64,000 bases of DNA from Diadema setosum (taxonomy: Eukaryota > Echinodermata > Echinoidea > Diadematoida > Diadematidae): positions 20,182,403 through 20,246,402 of the forward strand of contig NC_092688.1 of the NCBI RefSeq assembly GCF_964275005.1. Reading direction: 5' to 3'. Below, one piece after another: positions 22,403 through 31,721 of this stretch (positions are counted from its first letter, which is position 1; the number at the start of each line of letters is the position of its first letter). Made by a program: the position numbers and the translations under genes. A model generated the notes under the pieces. It ran no database searches, was not told where the DNA came from, and worked only from the letters and a program-made list of their open reading frames with translations.

Positions 22403-25400
22403 AAACATCAGCCTCTCCGGGGAGGAAGGAACTCTCCAAGGGAGGCGGCCAGGGCAACGCTGACAGGGACACCTCATCAAGAGGAGCAAGAAAGGATGCC
22501 CCCAGGGAGCAAGAGGAAGTGAAAACTTCCTACGCTACTAGTGCCGGGCATCCTCCTATTCCACCGAGTCCCTGGGTAACACCCCCATGGCCCCCACCTT
22601 GTAATAGTATTGTGAACACCCTGAAAGACACGGATGAAATAGTGGTGTGCCGAGTCAAATCGTCATCACTTTTCAGAATTGATATCACCGTTGGACAGAG
22701 GCCTGTTCGTGCGGTGGTAGATACAGCAGCCGAAGTGACCATCCTTTCGGATAAGACATACCAGATGCTTCAACCCACCCCTCCCCTCATCAGAGAAGTA
22801 ACTTTGAATGCAGCTGGGAGGGACATGAAAATGAAAGGCATGGTAGTGGGACCGGTGCAAATGACATTGGGGACACATGTTCTGAATGAGCATATATATG
22901 TGGCTCCAATCGAAGATGACATGCTTTTGGGAGCAGATCTGCTCCGTAAACATCATGCATGCATTGATATACCAGGTTCCATACTTTGCTTTCAGGGAGA
23001 AGCTTTACTTATGACCTTTGGCGAAGGAGGTGCAGTAGCACAAGTGTTCATTTCCGACCCAGTCACAATCCCCCCTCGATCTGTGAAAAGGGTGAAATGC
23101 AAGATTAAAACTTGCGTACCCTGGAAACAGTTTGTGGTGGAACCGGAGCGGAGCTTAGTCGGTTTAATCCCTAGGACGCTGCATGAGGAAAGAGATCATA
23201 TAGAGATCTATTCTCTGAATCCAACAGACAGTCACATACGTTGGCGAAGGGACCAGGTAATTGGGCAAGCCCAGGAAGCCTTAGTTATCCAGCCCCCCAA
23301 TAGTGATATGTCAGACAATATGCAGGTCCATCAAGTTAACGTTACCGAGGACAAAATCCCCCCTCATTTACAAGGTTTGTGGGAAAGATCCTCGGTACAA
23401 CTTGAACCTGAAGAACAAAAGGTACTTAGGGACTTACTTATTGAATTTGAATGCGTCTTCGCCAAAGACGAATTTGACCTAGGGAACTTCACTGAGGTTA
23501 CCCACTCCATTGATACGGGTAGTGCAACCCCCATCAAGCAGAAGATGAGGCGCACACCCATGAATTTCATTCAAGAGGAACGAGCACTTCTAAACAAGAT
23601 GTTGTCGGCCGGAGTGATCAAGCCCTCAGTGTCCGAATGGGCATCCCCCCCAGTGCTGATAAGGAAGCGAGATGGTGGCGTCCGATGGTGTATCGACTAC
23701 CGTAGACTAAACAAAGTCACAAAAAAGGACGTATACCCCCTTCCTTGCATTGATGAGTGTTTGGACACTCTGGCTGAAAACTCTTGGTTCTCCAAACTCG
23801 ACGCCAACTCTGCGTATTGGCAGGTAAATGTCCGAAAACAAGACCGGGAGAAAACAGCCTTTCTCACAAAGCATGGGCTATACGAGTTTGTGCGCATGGG
23901 CTTTGGCCTATGCAATGCTCCCGCGACCTTCTCCAGGGCAATGAACCTCGTCCTCAGAGGGCTGAATTGGGACATTGCTTTGGCATTTCTGGACGACGTA
24001 GTGGTGCTCGGTAACTCTTTGGAGAACCATGTCAACAATCTCCGATTGGTCCTTGAACGATTCAGGGACTTTAAGCTCAAACTAAAGCCCAAGAAGTGTT
24101 CCTTTTTCCAACGTCGTGTGGAGTTTCTTGGCAGGGAGGTGGACGCTAACGGCCTGTACCTAAAAGACGAGCATATCAAGGCCGTCTTGGACTGGCCAAC
24201 ACCTAAATGCAGTAAAGAGGTGGAACAGTTCCTCGGTTTGGTCAACTATCACCGCGTCTTCCTGAAAAACTATGCCGAGGTAGTAGGGCCGCTGTATGGC
24301 CTCACCGGCAAACGGGAGTTTCGCTGGGAAGCTGACCACCAGGCCGCCTTTGATCAGGTAAAAGAACTACTGACCACTGCCCCTGTCCTTGCACTGCCCA
24401 ACTCTGTAGACCCCTTCATCCTGGATACCGATGCATCTGGTACAGCTATAGGTGCTGAACTCATTCAGGTCCAGGAGGGACAAGAGAGAGTGATTGCTTA
24501 TGGCAGTTGCTCCCTGTCCCCGGAGCAGCGACGGTACTGCGTCACTAGGCGTGAACTGCTCGCGGTCGTGAGGTTTACACGTCAGTACAGACACTACTTG
24601 TTGGGTAAACACTTCACAATCCGCACTGACCATGGGAGCTTGACATGGTTGATGAACTTCAAGGAGCCACAAGGTCAATTGGCCCGTTGGCTTGAAGAAC
24701 TTAGCCAATATGACATGAAGGTTGAACATCGACCCGGTATGAAGCATCAGAATGCAGACGCATTATCGCGCATGCCCCAGGGTGATTTTCTCTGTGAGAA
24801 TTATCGCCTAGGCATGGAGCCCGATGATCTACCCTGTGGTGGATGTTCATATTGCAGAAAGGCACATAACAACTGGTCCCTTTTTGCCGATGTCATAGAT
24901 GACGCTGTTCCACTAGCACAAAGAAATAACATCTCAGAGATCACAGTGGATCAGAGTGTAGAAGGGAACCTCTTAATCACCCATTTAGACATAGATTGTC
25001 AGGAAGGTTCCCCCTCTCTGTCCATTAATGGAGTGGCAGCTGACGAAACTGCCCCCAGTCGCCCAGTCGACTTAGACTCAACAGACTCCCTACAAAAAGA
25101 GCAGGAGGCAGACGCCCAACTGTCCCTTCTACGTAGGTGGTTAGTCAGTAAGGAAGAGCCGGACGAGGGCACAATTCTCTTGTTGGAGCCCGCCAGCAAA
25201 TTCCTTTGGATCAACCGAGACATGTTTTTCTTAAAGGACGGCATCATTCAAAAACAGGACGATGACGAGTCTGTGCTAGTGGTGCCAAAATCATTGCAGC
25301 AGGAGGTGATGAAAGTAAATCACGACCTGCCCTCCGCAGCACATGCAGGCGTGACTCGAACAAAAAGCAAACTAAAGTCCAAATACTTCTGGGATGGCAT

Positions 25401-26535
25401 GTCACGTGACATTCAGGAGTATATCAAGAGGTGTACCACCTGTAACCGGAACAAGAAAACGGTCAGGTATGGGAGGCACCCCTTGATAAACTATCATGCG
25501 GGAGCCCCCATGGAGCGAGTACACCTGGACTTTATTGGCCCACTGCCCAAAACCACACAGGGCAATGAGTACATTCTCATGATGGTGGACCAGTTCACCA
25601 AATGGGTAGAATGCGTCCCCCTGCCCTCGCAGACAGCTGAAGTCACAGCCCAGGCCGCAGTCAATGAATTTTTCTGTCGGTTTGGGTACCCCTTCCAGAT
25701 CTTCACTGACCAGGGCAGAAACTTTGAGAGCAAGCTGTTCACCAATATGTGCAAGCTGTTACACATCCACAAGGCAAGGACAACTCCCTACAGGCCATCA
25801 GCCAACGGGCAGGTTGAAAGATTCAACCGAACCTTGATGGATGCAGTACGCTGCTATATTGATAAGTCCCAACGCCAGTGGGACCAGTATCTTGCTCAAA
25901 TAGCAGGGGCCATCCGTTCCACTGTGAATCGCAGCACCGGATTCACACCAAACCAGCTGATGCTAGGTCGGGAAACCAACCAGCCCGCAGAACTAGTCTT
26001 CCCCCTTCCCCCATCCGTCCCAGTCGGATCACTGGACGAATATTCATCTACACTGGCGGAGAATATTCTTCGGGCACATGACACTGCCCGAACTACACTC
26101 CAGTCGACACAGAGACGGATGAAGAGGGACTATGATGTAAAAACACATCTACGCCAGTTTCGGGAGGGAGACAGGGTCTACTTGTTGGATTCAGGTACCC
26201 CCAAGGGAAAGTGCAAGAAGTTACTATCCCCATGGAAGGGTCCTGCCGTAATCCACAAAAGGTACACTCCCTATTTATATCGAGTCATATACAGGAACAA
26301 GGTGTTTACTGTGAACCACGATAGACTCAAGGGGTGTACAGATCTCAGTGAGATCCCCAAAAGTAACTTTGGGAAAGACCTGTACTGCTTCTGCAGGAAG
26401 CCGGATGATGGTTCCCTTATGATCCAGTGTGACGGCTGCGATGAATGGTTCCATGGTGCCTGCGTCCGTATCACGGAGGCAGACAGCATGAACATAGACA
26501 AGTATTTTTGCCCCTTCTGTAAGCAGAAGAAATAG
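22345..26535 (+). CDS. pol: Pol polyprotein: protease, RT, RNase H, integrase, PHD finger
   Basis: Expressed as Gag-Pol by -1 frameshift; the pol frame opens at 22333 and has no ATG-initiated start of its own. With residue 1 set at 22519 the order is: aspartic protease (DTAAE at 68-72), RT (YRRLN at 394-398; FLDD at 490-493 in place of the common YxDD), RNase H (DTDAS at 636-640, RREL, RTDHG, NADALSR), integrase zinc domain (H935, H942, C972, C975) and catalytic core D1004, D1064, E1100, with exactly 35 residues between the last two. The C-terminus carries a C4HC3 PHD finger (about 1286-1335). No internal stop or frameshift, so the enzymes look intact. RT copies RNA to DNA and integrase inserts it into chromatin. 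Confidence 0.95.
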   Translation, partial: RLGIGKGGGPNPIRVDQRPQTSASPGRKELSKGGGQGNADRDTSSRGARKDAPREQEEVKTSYATSAGHPPIPPSPWVTPPWPPPCNSIVNTLKDTDEIVVCRVKSSSLFRIDITVGQRPVRAVVDTAAEVTILSDKTYQMLQPTPPLIREVTLNAAGRDMKMKGMVVGPVQMTLGTHVLNEHIYVAPIEDDMLLGADLLRKHHACIDIPGSILCFQGEALLMTFGEGGAVAQVFISDPVTIPPRSVKRVKCKIKTCVPWKQFVVEPERSLVGLIPRTLHEERDHIEIYSLNPTDSHIRWRRDQVIGQAQEALVIQPPNSDMSDNMQVHQVNVTEDKIPPHLQGLWERSSVQLEPEEQKVLRDLLIEFECVFAKDEFDLGNFTEVTHSIDTGSATPIKQKMRRTPMNFIQEERALLNKMLSAGVIKPSVSEWASPPVLIRKRDGGVRWCIDYRRLNKVTKKDVYPLPCIDECLDTLAENSWFSKLDANSAYWQVNVRKQDREKTAFLTKHGLYEFVRMGFGLCNAPATFSRAMNLVLRGLNWDIALAFLDDVVVLGNSLENHVNNLRLVLERFRDFKLKLKPKKCSFFQRRVEFLGREVDANGLYLKDEHIKAVLDWPTPKCSKEVEQFLGLVNYHRVFLKNYAEVVGPLYGLTGKREFRWEADHQAAFDQVKELLTTAPVLALPNSVDPFILDTDASGTAIGAELIQVQEGQERVIAYGSCSLSPEQRRYCVTRRELLAVVRFTRQYRHYLLGKHFTIRTDHGSLTWLMNFKEPQGQLARWLEELSQYDMKVEHRPGMKHQNADALSRMPQGDFLCENYRLGMEPDDLPCGGCSYCRKAHNNWSLFADVIDDAVPLAQRNNISEITVDQSVEGNLLITHLDIDCQEGSPSLSINGVAADETAPSRPVDLDSTDSLQKEQEADAQLSLLRRWLVSKEEPDEGTILLLEPASKFLWINRDMFFLKDGIIQKQDDDESVLVVPKSLQQEVMKVNHDLPSAAHAGVTRTKSKLKSKYFWDGMSRDIQEYIKRCTTCNRNKKTVRYGRHPLINYHAGAPMERVHLDFIGPLPKTTQGNEYILMMVDQFTKWVECVPLPSQTAEVTAQAAVNEFFCRFGYPFQIFTDQGRNFESKLFTNMCKLLHIHKARTTPYRPSANGQVERFNRTLMDAVRCYIDKSQRQWDQYLAQIAGAIRSTVNRSTGFTPNQLMLGRETNQPAELVFPLPPSVPVGSLDEYSSTLAENILRAHDTARTTLQSTQRRMKRDYDVKTHLRQFREGDRVYLLDSGTPKGKCKKLLSPWKGPAVIHKRYTPYLYRVIYRNKVFTVNHDRLKGCTDLSEIPKSNFGKDLYCFCRKPDDGSLMIQCDGCDEWFHGACVRITEADSMNIDKYFCPFCKQKK
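23078..23866 (+). repeat. Right arm (source) of the 789-bp inverted duplication
   Basis: Part of pol from just after the protease to the middle of RT, duplicated in inverted orientation at 21054-21842. The arms are separated by 1,235 bp. Confidence 0.95.
26374..26523 (+). other. PHD finger module at the end of integrase
   Basis: Cys/His pattern: C-F-C, then C-D-G-C, F-H-G-A-C and C-P-F-C, a complete C4HC3 PHD set with the usual aromatic before the His (EWFHGAC). PHD fingers bind histone H3 tails. By analogy with chromodomains at the same place in chromoviruses, a role in choosing the integration site is inferred. Confidence 0.9.
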
Positions 26536-26563
26536 CGCTTTTATACGAATGTGGGCTATGCTT

Positions 26564-26584
26564 ATGTACCATTTCATCTTGCAG
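26564..26584 (+). promoter_or_regulatory. Candidate 3' splice acceptor for ORF3
   Basis: A pyrimidine-biased ATTTCATCTTGCAG ends at 26584, ten bases before a strong Kozak ATG (ACCATGG, ATG at 26594). It lies just after the pol stop, the usual place of an env acceptor in retroviruses. Confidence 0.55.
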
Positions 26585-26593
26585 GTCATCACC

Positions 26594-27814
26594 ATGGACG
26601 ATCTACTTGAAGTCATGGAAGACTTACGTGTGTTTGACGCGGAAGAGCCGGGAGGGGAGCCGCAGGACACAGGGGGACTCGTAGAGGCAGGACCTCCTCC
26701 ACCTCCTCCACCTCCTCCACCTCCTCCACCCCCTCCACCCCTTCCTCCTTCACCTCCACCCCTGGCGGTACCTCCCACGGGGGCGAGGAGGCGAACACAC
26801 AGGAGGAGAGCACGACGCCTCAAGGCGAGGTCCAGTGGGCCCCAAGCCCCGGCCCCCCAGCCCTCCCAAGCTGTGGCTCGGGCATGGGCGGGGATGGCCC
26901 GGGGTAGAGGCTCCGCCCAAGGGCTGGAAGCAGTCATCAGGATGACGCCAGCTCCAGCCATGGGTCGGGGCCGGGGCCTGCTGAGGCTGGTCCCCGCTCC
27001 TGAGCCCCTGCCGGGTTTCGACTCTCATTTCCATCCGGATAGGTTATGCAACCACATGTGGAGTCAACCGAACCCCGGCAGGGACCCCGTCCACCCGGTG
27101 CACTTGGTCGGGGGGGTACTCAATTACTGCGACCCCGAGACTTACCTCGACCCCGACTTCGTGGACCGGGTGGTGGCGGCCCAGGACGGGGGCAATGCCT
27201 GGAAGCTCGCCTTGGGGATCCACCCCAAAAAGGCCTCCACATTCACCGACCAACATTGGCGGGCACTCCTGCACCATCTAAGTCACCCCCAGGTAATCGG
27301 GCTTAGTGAAGTCGGGCTAGACTTCACCGTGCCCCCCCGGCAGTGGCCAGAGCAGGAGAACCTGCTTAGGGCCCTCCTTGATCTAGGTACGAGGGGCAGG
27401 ATTCTGATCCTCCACCTCCGGGGTGTAGGTGACCAGACGGGCGTCCATGCCATCAGCCGGCGCCTTATCCAGCGGAGCTGCCCTGGGGATCAACGGATCC
27501 ACCTCCACTCTTTTAGTGGAGATAGCCTCCAGGTCAGGGCCTGGACGGCCCGATTCCCCCACTGCTATTTTGGGGTGTCGGCGCTTGTCCGGTCCCTGGC
27601 CGATCCCCAGCGGACGGCAGTGAGGGAGATCCCCCTAGATCGTCTCCTTCTGGAAACTGATGCGCCCCACCTCGCCCCTCACCCAGGTATGCGTTACAAT
27701 ATGCCACGCTTCCTGGGTGATGTGGGCAGGCTGGTGGCCGACATCCGGGGTCTCCCTCTGGCCCGGCTGATGGCAGTGACAACTGCCAATGCCCAGCGTT
27801 TGTATGGGTACTAG
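26594..27814 (+). CDS. ORF3: Pro/Arg-rich leader fused to a TatD-family nuclease domain
   Basis: 406 aa from the Kozak ATG; the frame is also open from 26549. Residues 1-30 are acidic, about 34-60 are a proline run, about 64-78 an Arg-rich patch (RRRTHRRRARR) that could be a nuclear localisation or nucleic-acid-binding signal. From about 142 to the end is a TatD/amidohydrolase-like barrel of about 265 aa. Metal ligands: H145 and H147 (FDSHFHPD), E239 (GLSEVGLDF), H274 (ILHLRG), H305 (LHSFSG), D356 (LLLETDAPH). The family also shows in LGIHPK and the closing MPRFLGDVG and TTANAQRLYG. TatD proteins are metal-dependent DNases, some with 3' exonuclease or RNA/R-loop activity; the substrate here is unknown. 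The ORF is far more GC-rich than pol or the host DNA. It has no signal peptide or membrane segment, so it is not an envelope. Confidence 0.9.
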   Translation: MDDLLEVMEDLRVFDAEEPGGEPQDTGGLVEAGPPPPPPPPPPPPPPPPLPPSPPPLAVPPTGARRRTHRRRARRLKARSSGPQAPAPQPSQAVARAWAGMARGRGSAQGLEAVIRMTPAPAMGRGRGLLRLVPAPEPLPGFDSHFHPDRLCNHMWSQPNPGRDPVHPVHLVGGVLNYCDPETYLDPDFVDRVVAAQDGGNAWKLALGIHPKKASTFTDQHWRALLHHLSHPQVIGLSEVGLDFTVPPRQWPEQENLLRALLDLGTRGRILILHLRGVGDQTGVHAISRRLIQRSCPGDQRIHLHSFSGDSLQVRAWTARFPHCYFGVSALVRSLADPQRTAVREIPLDRLLLETDAPHLAPHPGMRYNMPRFLGDVGRLVADIRGLPLARLMAVTTANAQRLYGY

Positions 27815-28796
27815 TAGTATTAGTTTAATGATCTGTAATGTATTTTAAGGGAAAGTCACCCGTGAAATTATAATGTTATAAGAGAAAGGGAAAGTTACCC
27901 TTTTTTATGTTAAGGTTAAGAAAGGGAAGGGTTAGTTTTAGAAACAATGATAATCATCTGCTGTGTTGTTGCAGCGAAGGGATAATAATAAGTAAATTAT
28001 AGATTTTTGTTGGGAGTGGGATGCATATTTTCACGGGCACCCGTCATGGTCGGTTGGAGGCGTAGGCTGACACCATATATCATTTTCGGAACATACCTCC
28101 CAAGGGTCTCTGGGTTGTGGGCTTCGTGTGGGCTTAGCCGGAAGCCCTTCCATGTATTTGAGGGGACTAGGTCTGTTTTCAGGCTGAGAAGTCTGCTCGA
28201 CGTACTGAGCCGGATTGTCCAGAGAATACATTCCAAAGTGGAAGGTCACTTCACGGTCGGTCCTGCGGACGCCCCCCTAGACGACTAAGGGCAGATATGG
28301 AAATTGTCAGCCTTTACGGTGGGGATATTGAATTACAAATTTGGTTACAGTATTAGTGAAAGTCACTGGTGACAGTTTGGGATGTTGCCATAACTGTTGA
28401 TAAGTTATGGGCTCCGGATGAACGCCGCGGGGAATATATATTATATAACCCCGGCAATTTGAATTTGAGAATTATACTGCATGTAAATGCAGGTTAGGTT
28501 GGGGTATAGTTTAAATATACCAATGCGGAAATTGCAATTTGTAACGAGTATTATTGAACTCAGGTGGATATACATGTATGTTTATATGGGTCTCTTTATA
28601 AAGAAATCGGACGATACTGCAGTTATATATCGAAAGGTTTTTGAGTAAAGGATATAAAATGCTGTAATGTTGAGATATTGGAGGTTAGAATGGAAGGATC
28701 TTTCCGAAAATTCGGGAGATTATATCAAATACATTGGAGGGATCTTTTTTTTTAGAGCTGGAAAAAGTGGGTTGTAGCTTTGTTGGCCGGGGGGTG
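27815..28796 (+). other. Retrotransposon 3' region with purine tract
   Basis: Non-coding on the plus strand as far as I can tell, with GGGAAAGT(C/T)ACCC repeats near 27850-27900. A G-rich tract (CCGGGGGGTG) ends directly at the 3' LTR and can serve as polypurine tract. An antisense open frame lies at 28031-28276. Confidence 0.7.
28031..28276 (-). other. Antisense open frame in the retrotransposon 3' region
   Basis: About 81 codons open on the minus strand with protein-like composition (MYSLDNPAQYVEQTSQPEN, KPTRSPQPRDPWEV). There is no ATG at the front; an acceptor-like CGTCCGCAG precedes it and a GTGAAA donor-like site follows. It could be a captured exon or chance. No family recognised. Confidence 0.3.
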
Positions 28797-29084
28797 TGAA
28801 GTGAGATATAATAATGTAGTAGGGAGATATACAAGTTAATGTACCCCCACGCGCGGGCGCGCGTACGTGCCCGTATACTGAGTATTAGCAGACCATTGGC
28901 CACGGATGAATGACCCCGCCGAGGTGTCAAGGGACGCCCGGACGGTATTCCCGAGCAGACCGACGGACAACCGCAAGACAGAGAGACAACCCCCCGCTAA
29001 CTACTGACCGCCAACTCACCTCCAGGCTGACACCAGACAGGCCCATACCATAGGTGAGTAGGCAATATCGGCCATTTTACAACA
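28797..29084 (+). repeat. 3' LTR
   Basis: 288 bp, identical on reading to the 5' LTR, followed by target duplication GCAT at 29085-29088. Confidence 0.95.
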
Positions 29085-29399
29085 GCATTATAAGATATGA
29101 CAAAAGAATGACAGAGATTATATTATTTAGGCTTTGGCATGATGCCACACCGCTTAGTTTGTCGGCATTCACATTGTCAACACAATCACTGATCTTTAGC
29201 TTCCATTTAACTGCTTTCATCAAATGTGCATCACACATTTGAGTGCTTTCTATTTGACAATGATACAGTGGGACCGTGTTATACAATCTGTACAGAGGTC
29301 GGATATGATAAAACCCTCCAATGGCAAGGTGATTCTGCAGATCCCAATATTCCTATGTTTTTGTACCCTGATAAAGTGAAAAACCTGATACAGTGCACT

Positions 29400-29546
29400 C
29401 CTGGGTCCAATTTCACAAAAAAGTTGATATGAATGGCAACTGTCATAGTAACGACAAGAATCCAGCTTCCTGATTGGCTGTTGCCATTGGAAGTTGCCAT
29501 TCCAGCAAGAGCTGCCATCCTAACATCTTTTATGAAATGGGCCCCT
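29400..29546. repeat. Palindromic MITE of the TTTCATAAA/CTGATTGGCTG class
   Basis: Ends CTGGGTCCAATTTCACAAA / TTTATGAAATGGGCCC are inverted; the CTGATTGGCTG core is shared with the elements at 9775, 30908 and 60312. Confidence 0.65.
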
Positions 29547-30907
29547 GATGTAACAAACATGGTTATAATGAAATTCTCTTGTTACAAAAAAGTTAGAAAT
29601 CTAAGTCTTAAAATTATCAACTATACTACACGTATCTTTAATGCACTTTATAATGAAATTTTGATATAACGAAAGAAAACTGCTGGTCTCGATGGCTTTT
29701 TTTAATAAAAAAGAAAAGAAAAAAGGAATCACCTGTATAACAAGGTAACGGTCACTGTTTTTAGGTCATTGTCATAATGTATAACAAGGCTTCCCTGTAT
29801 GGCTGATACAGTGTACAATATTATCATGAATTTCAATAATCAACAGAATCTTCTATTTCAGCAATCATTTTATTGTTTTATGACATGCCTATTTCTCTTT
29901 AACATCAAACTTAAAAGTAAGTTGATTTCTAACTAAAGAAGGCTCTGATGGCAAGATATTGCTAGAGTAAAATGTCACACTTCTTTTCTCCCTTGTGTTT
30001 CTGTTTGTATTTATCTATCCTGCATCCTGCTGGCTTGAAAAATGCTAGAGTGATAGTGCCTAAAAATAAGCACATGGATCTTGTTTTAGGGTTCATGATC
30101 TGATAGTCACCCCTCAAACTCATGGCTACCATTAAAAAAACAAACAAACTAACATCACAACTATAACCACAACCAAACAAAGCAAGACAAAAACAAAACA
30201 AGACAAGACAAAACAAAACAAAACAAAACAAAACAAAAAATCCTATGTTCCCAGGAATTATTCTGAATGCACCATTGCATGACAGATTCATTTGGTGAGA
30301 GGAATTACTCTGGCATTATCAACATTGACTTGAAGTATGACACTGTTTAAGCATTGACACAAAACTCTGTATCCACTACAAAAAAAGAAAAAAAAAAAGA
30401 AGTGATTATTTACCTTTTAGAGTTTGCCGAGAGTAATTAATGTTTGACAGGTCACTCATCAACTAAGGAAAGGATGGCTTATAAACAGTTTTATACTAAA
30501 ATGCATTCATTACTAAAATGCATTCATTACCTTTAAACTAGAATTACTACTATCTAGTTTGAGGAGCCTCAGCATGAAAGAAAAAGTAAGCTTGCAGCAC
30601 TGGTAACAACAGGGATAAGGCTGTGACTGCAGAGAAATAACCATCTGCCATTCTTTAAGTAGCCAGCATGTTTTCAACATGTATGTATGAAAAACAATTT
30701 CACTGTTTTGCTATTACACTCAGTGTAGTCTAAAAGCAGGAAACTGCAAATTCTACTCACTTGCAACTGCAAATTTTACTCACTTGCACCTGGTCATCCA
30801 CTGTGAAAACTTATACTTGCCATTTCAGGTTTCCATGGATACATCATCCATTATCAAAAACGTTTCATGCATATACATATCAAGGATATTTGCCAAAACA
30901 TTAAGAC
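29547..30907. other. Intergenic, no gene
   Basis: Holds an (AAAAC)n tract at about 30190-30240 and little else recognisable. Confidence 0.5.
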
Positions 30908-31083
30908 CTGGGGACCATTTCAGGAAAGTTGTCTGCCCTAAAAAGTTGTCAGTCTCTGACAATTTTCAGTAAAATCCTTGGTTTTGATTGGCTGAGAAGC
31001 TCTGGTCACTGATTGTTACTCTGGTAATTGTCAGAGACTGACAACTTGTCAGGGCTGACATTTTTTAATGAAACGGTGCCCTA
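30908..31083. repeat. Palindromic MITE (TGATTGGCTGAG class)
   Basis: Mirror blocks GTTGTCAGTCTCTGACAA and TTGTCAGAGACTGACAAC; outer ends GGGGACCATTTCAGGAAA / AATGAAACGGTGCCC are inverted. Confidence 0.75.
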
Positions 31084-31721
31084 AAGAGAGTCCATATGAT
31101 ATAACATAATGCCTTGGAATGATGGCTGTTTTTGGATGAATGGCATCATGGACGACTTCCGTAAACTCTTTGTGCGCTACGGTGTAAACCCACGCTGTGC
31201 TGCGATATTCCGAGACCGTAACGCATAAATGCTTTTTGAAAGCTTCTTTTTTTCAAACCCAAGTAATTTTTTAACAGATACGCTTGTGCTAGAAATGCGG
31301 CACAGCAAAGTTGTAGTACACTATGCTGTTATGCAAATTTTATGACAAAGCTAGGGCTATTTTTCTTGCAAATTGCCAGAATTCTAAACAGACTGCATAA
31401 TTGTTTTCTTGGTCATGATTACACATTCATGTACCTTTATGAATAGGCCTGGGAAGCATGACTTTTCATAGACACAACCTTGACAGAAAATCAATACTCA
31501 AAATATCCCTAGGGAACACCTCTATTCAGTCGCTACACACTGCAAGCTATGCTTAAGGAATGGAATTGCATGAGATGCTGTAAGTGTCCTGTGGCATATT
31601 GTGATTTAACAATCTATTCTTGCAAAGTAGTGTGACTAAGCAAAATATGCAAAGTTAGCAAGCTGTCTACTGAGTGCGGCATGCAAACATGGTGTTATGT
31701 ATTCCCTAAAGTGAACATTAA

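Larger units (their letters stand above)
19376..29084 (+). mobile_element. Complete Ty3/Gypsy-type LTR retrotransposon with a TatD-like third ORF
   Basis: A 9.7-kb element with LTRs 19376-19663 and 28797-29084 that look identical by eye, begin TG and end CA, and are flanked by a 4-bp target duplication GCAT (19372-19375, 29085-29088). Order inside: primer-binding site, about 1.4-kb leader, inverted copy of pol, Gag C-terminal fragment, frameshift signal, Pol (PR-RT-RH-IN-PHD), GC-rich ORF3 with a TatD-like domain, about 1-kb 3' region, purine tract. The RT-RH-IN order and D,D35E integrase place it in Ty3/Gypsy (Metaviridae). Identical LTRs imply a recent insertion. The missing Gag N-terminus implies this copy is not autonomous. 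Confidence 0.95.

Noticed and set aside
22519..22521. GTG as start codon of pol
   Set aside because: The frame is open from 22333 and a complete -1 frameshift signal lies at its opening, so Gag-Pol fusion explains expression better.
28007..28288. 93-aa plus-strand ORF in the retrotransposon 3' region
   Set aside because: Composition does not look protein-like; the antisense frame over the same bases looks better, though it too is uncertain.
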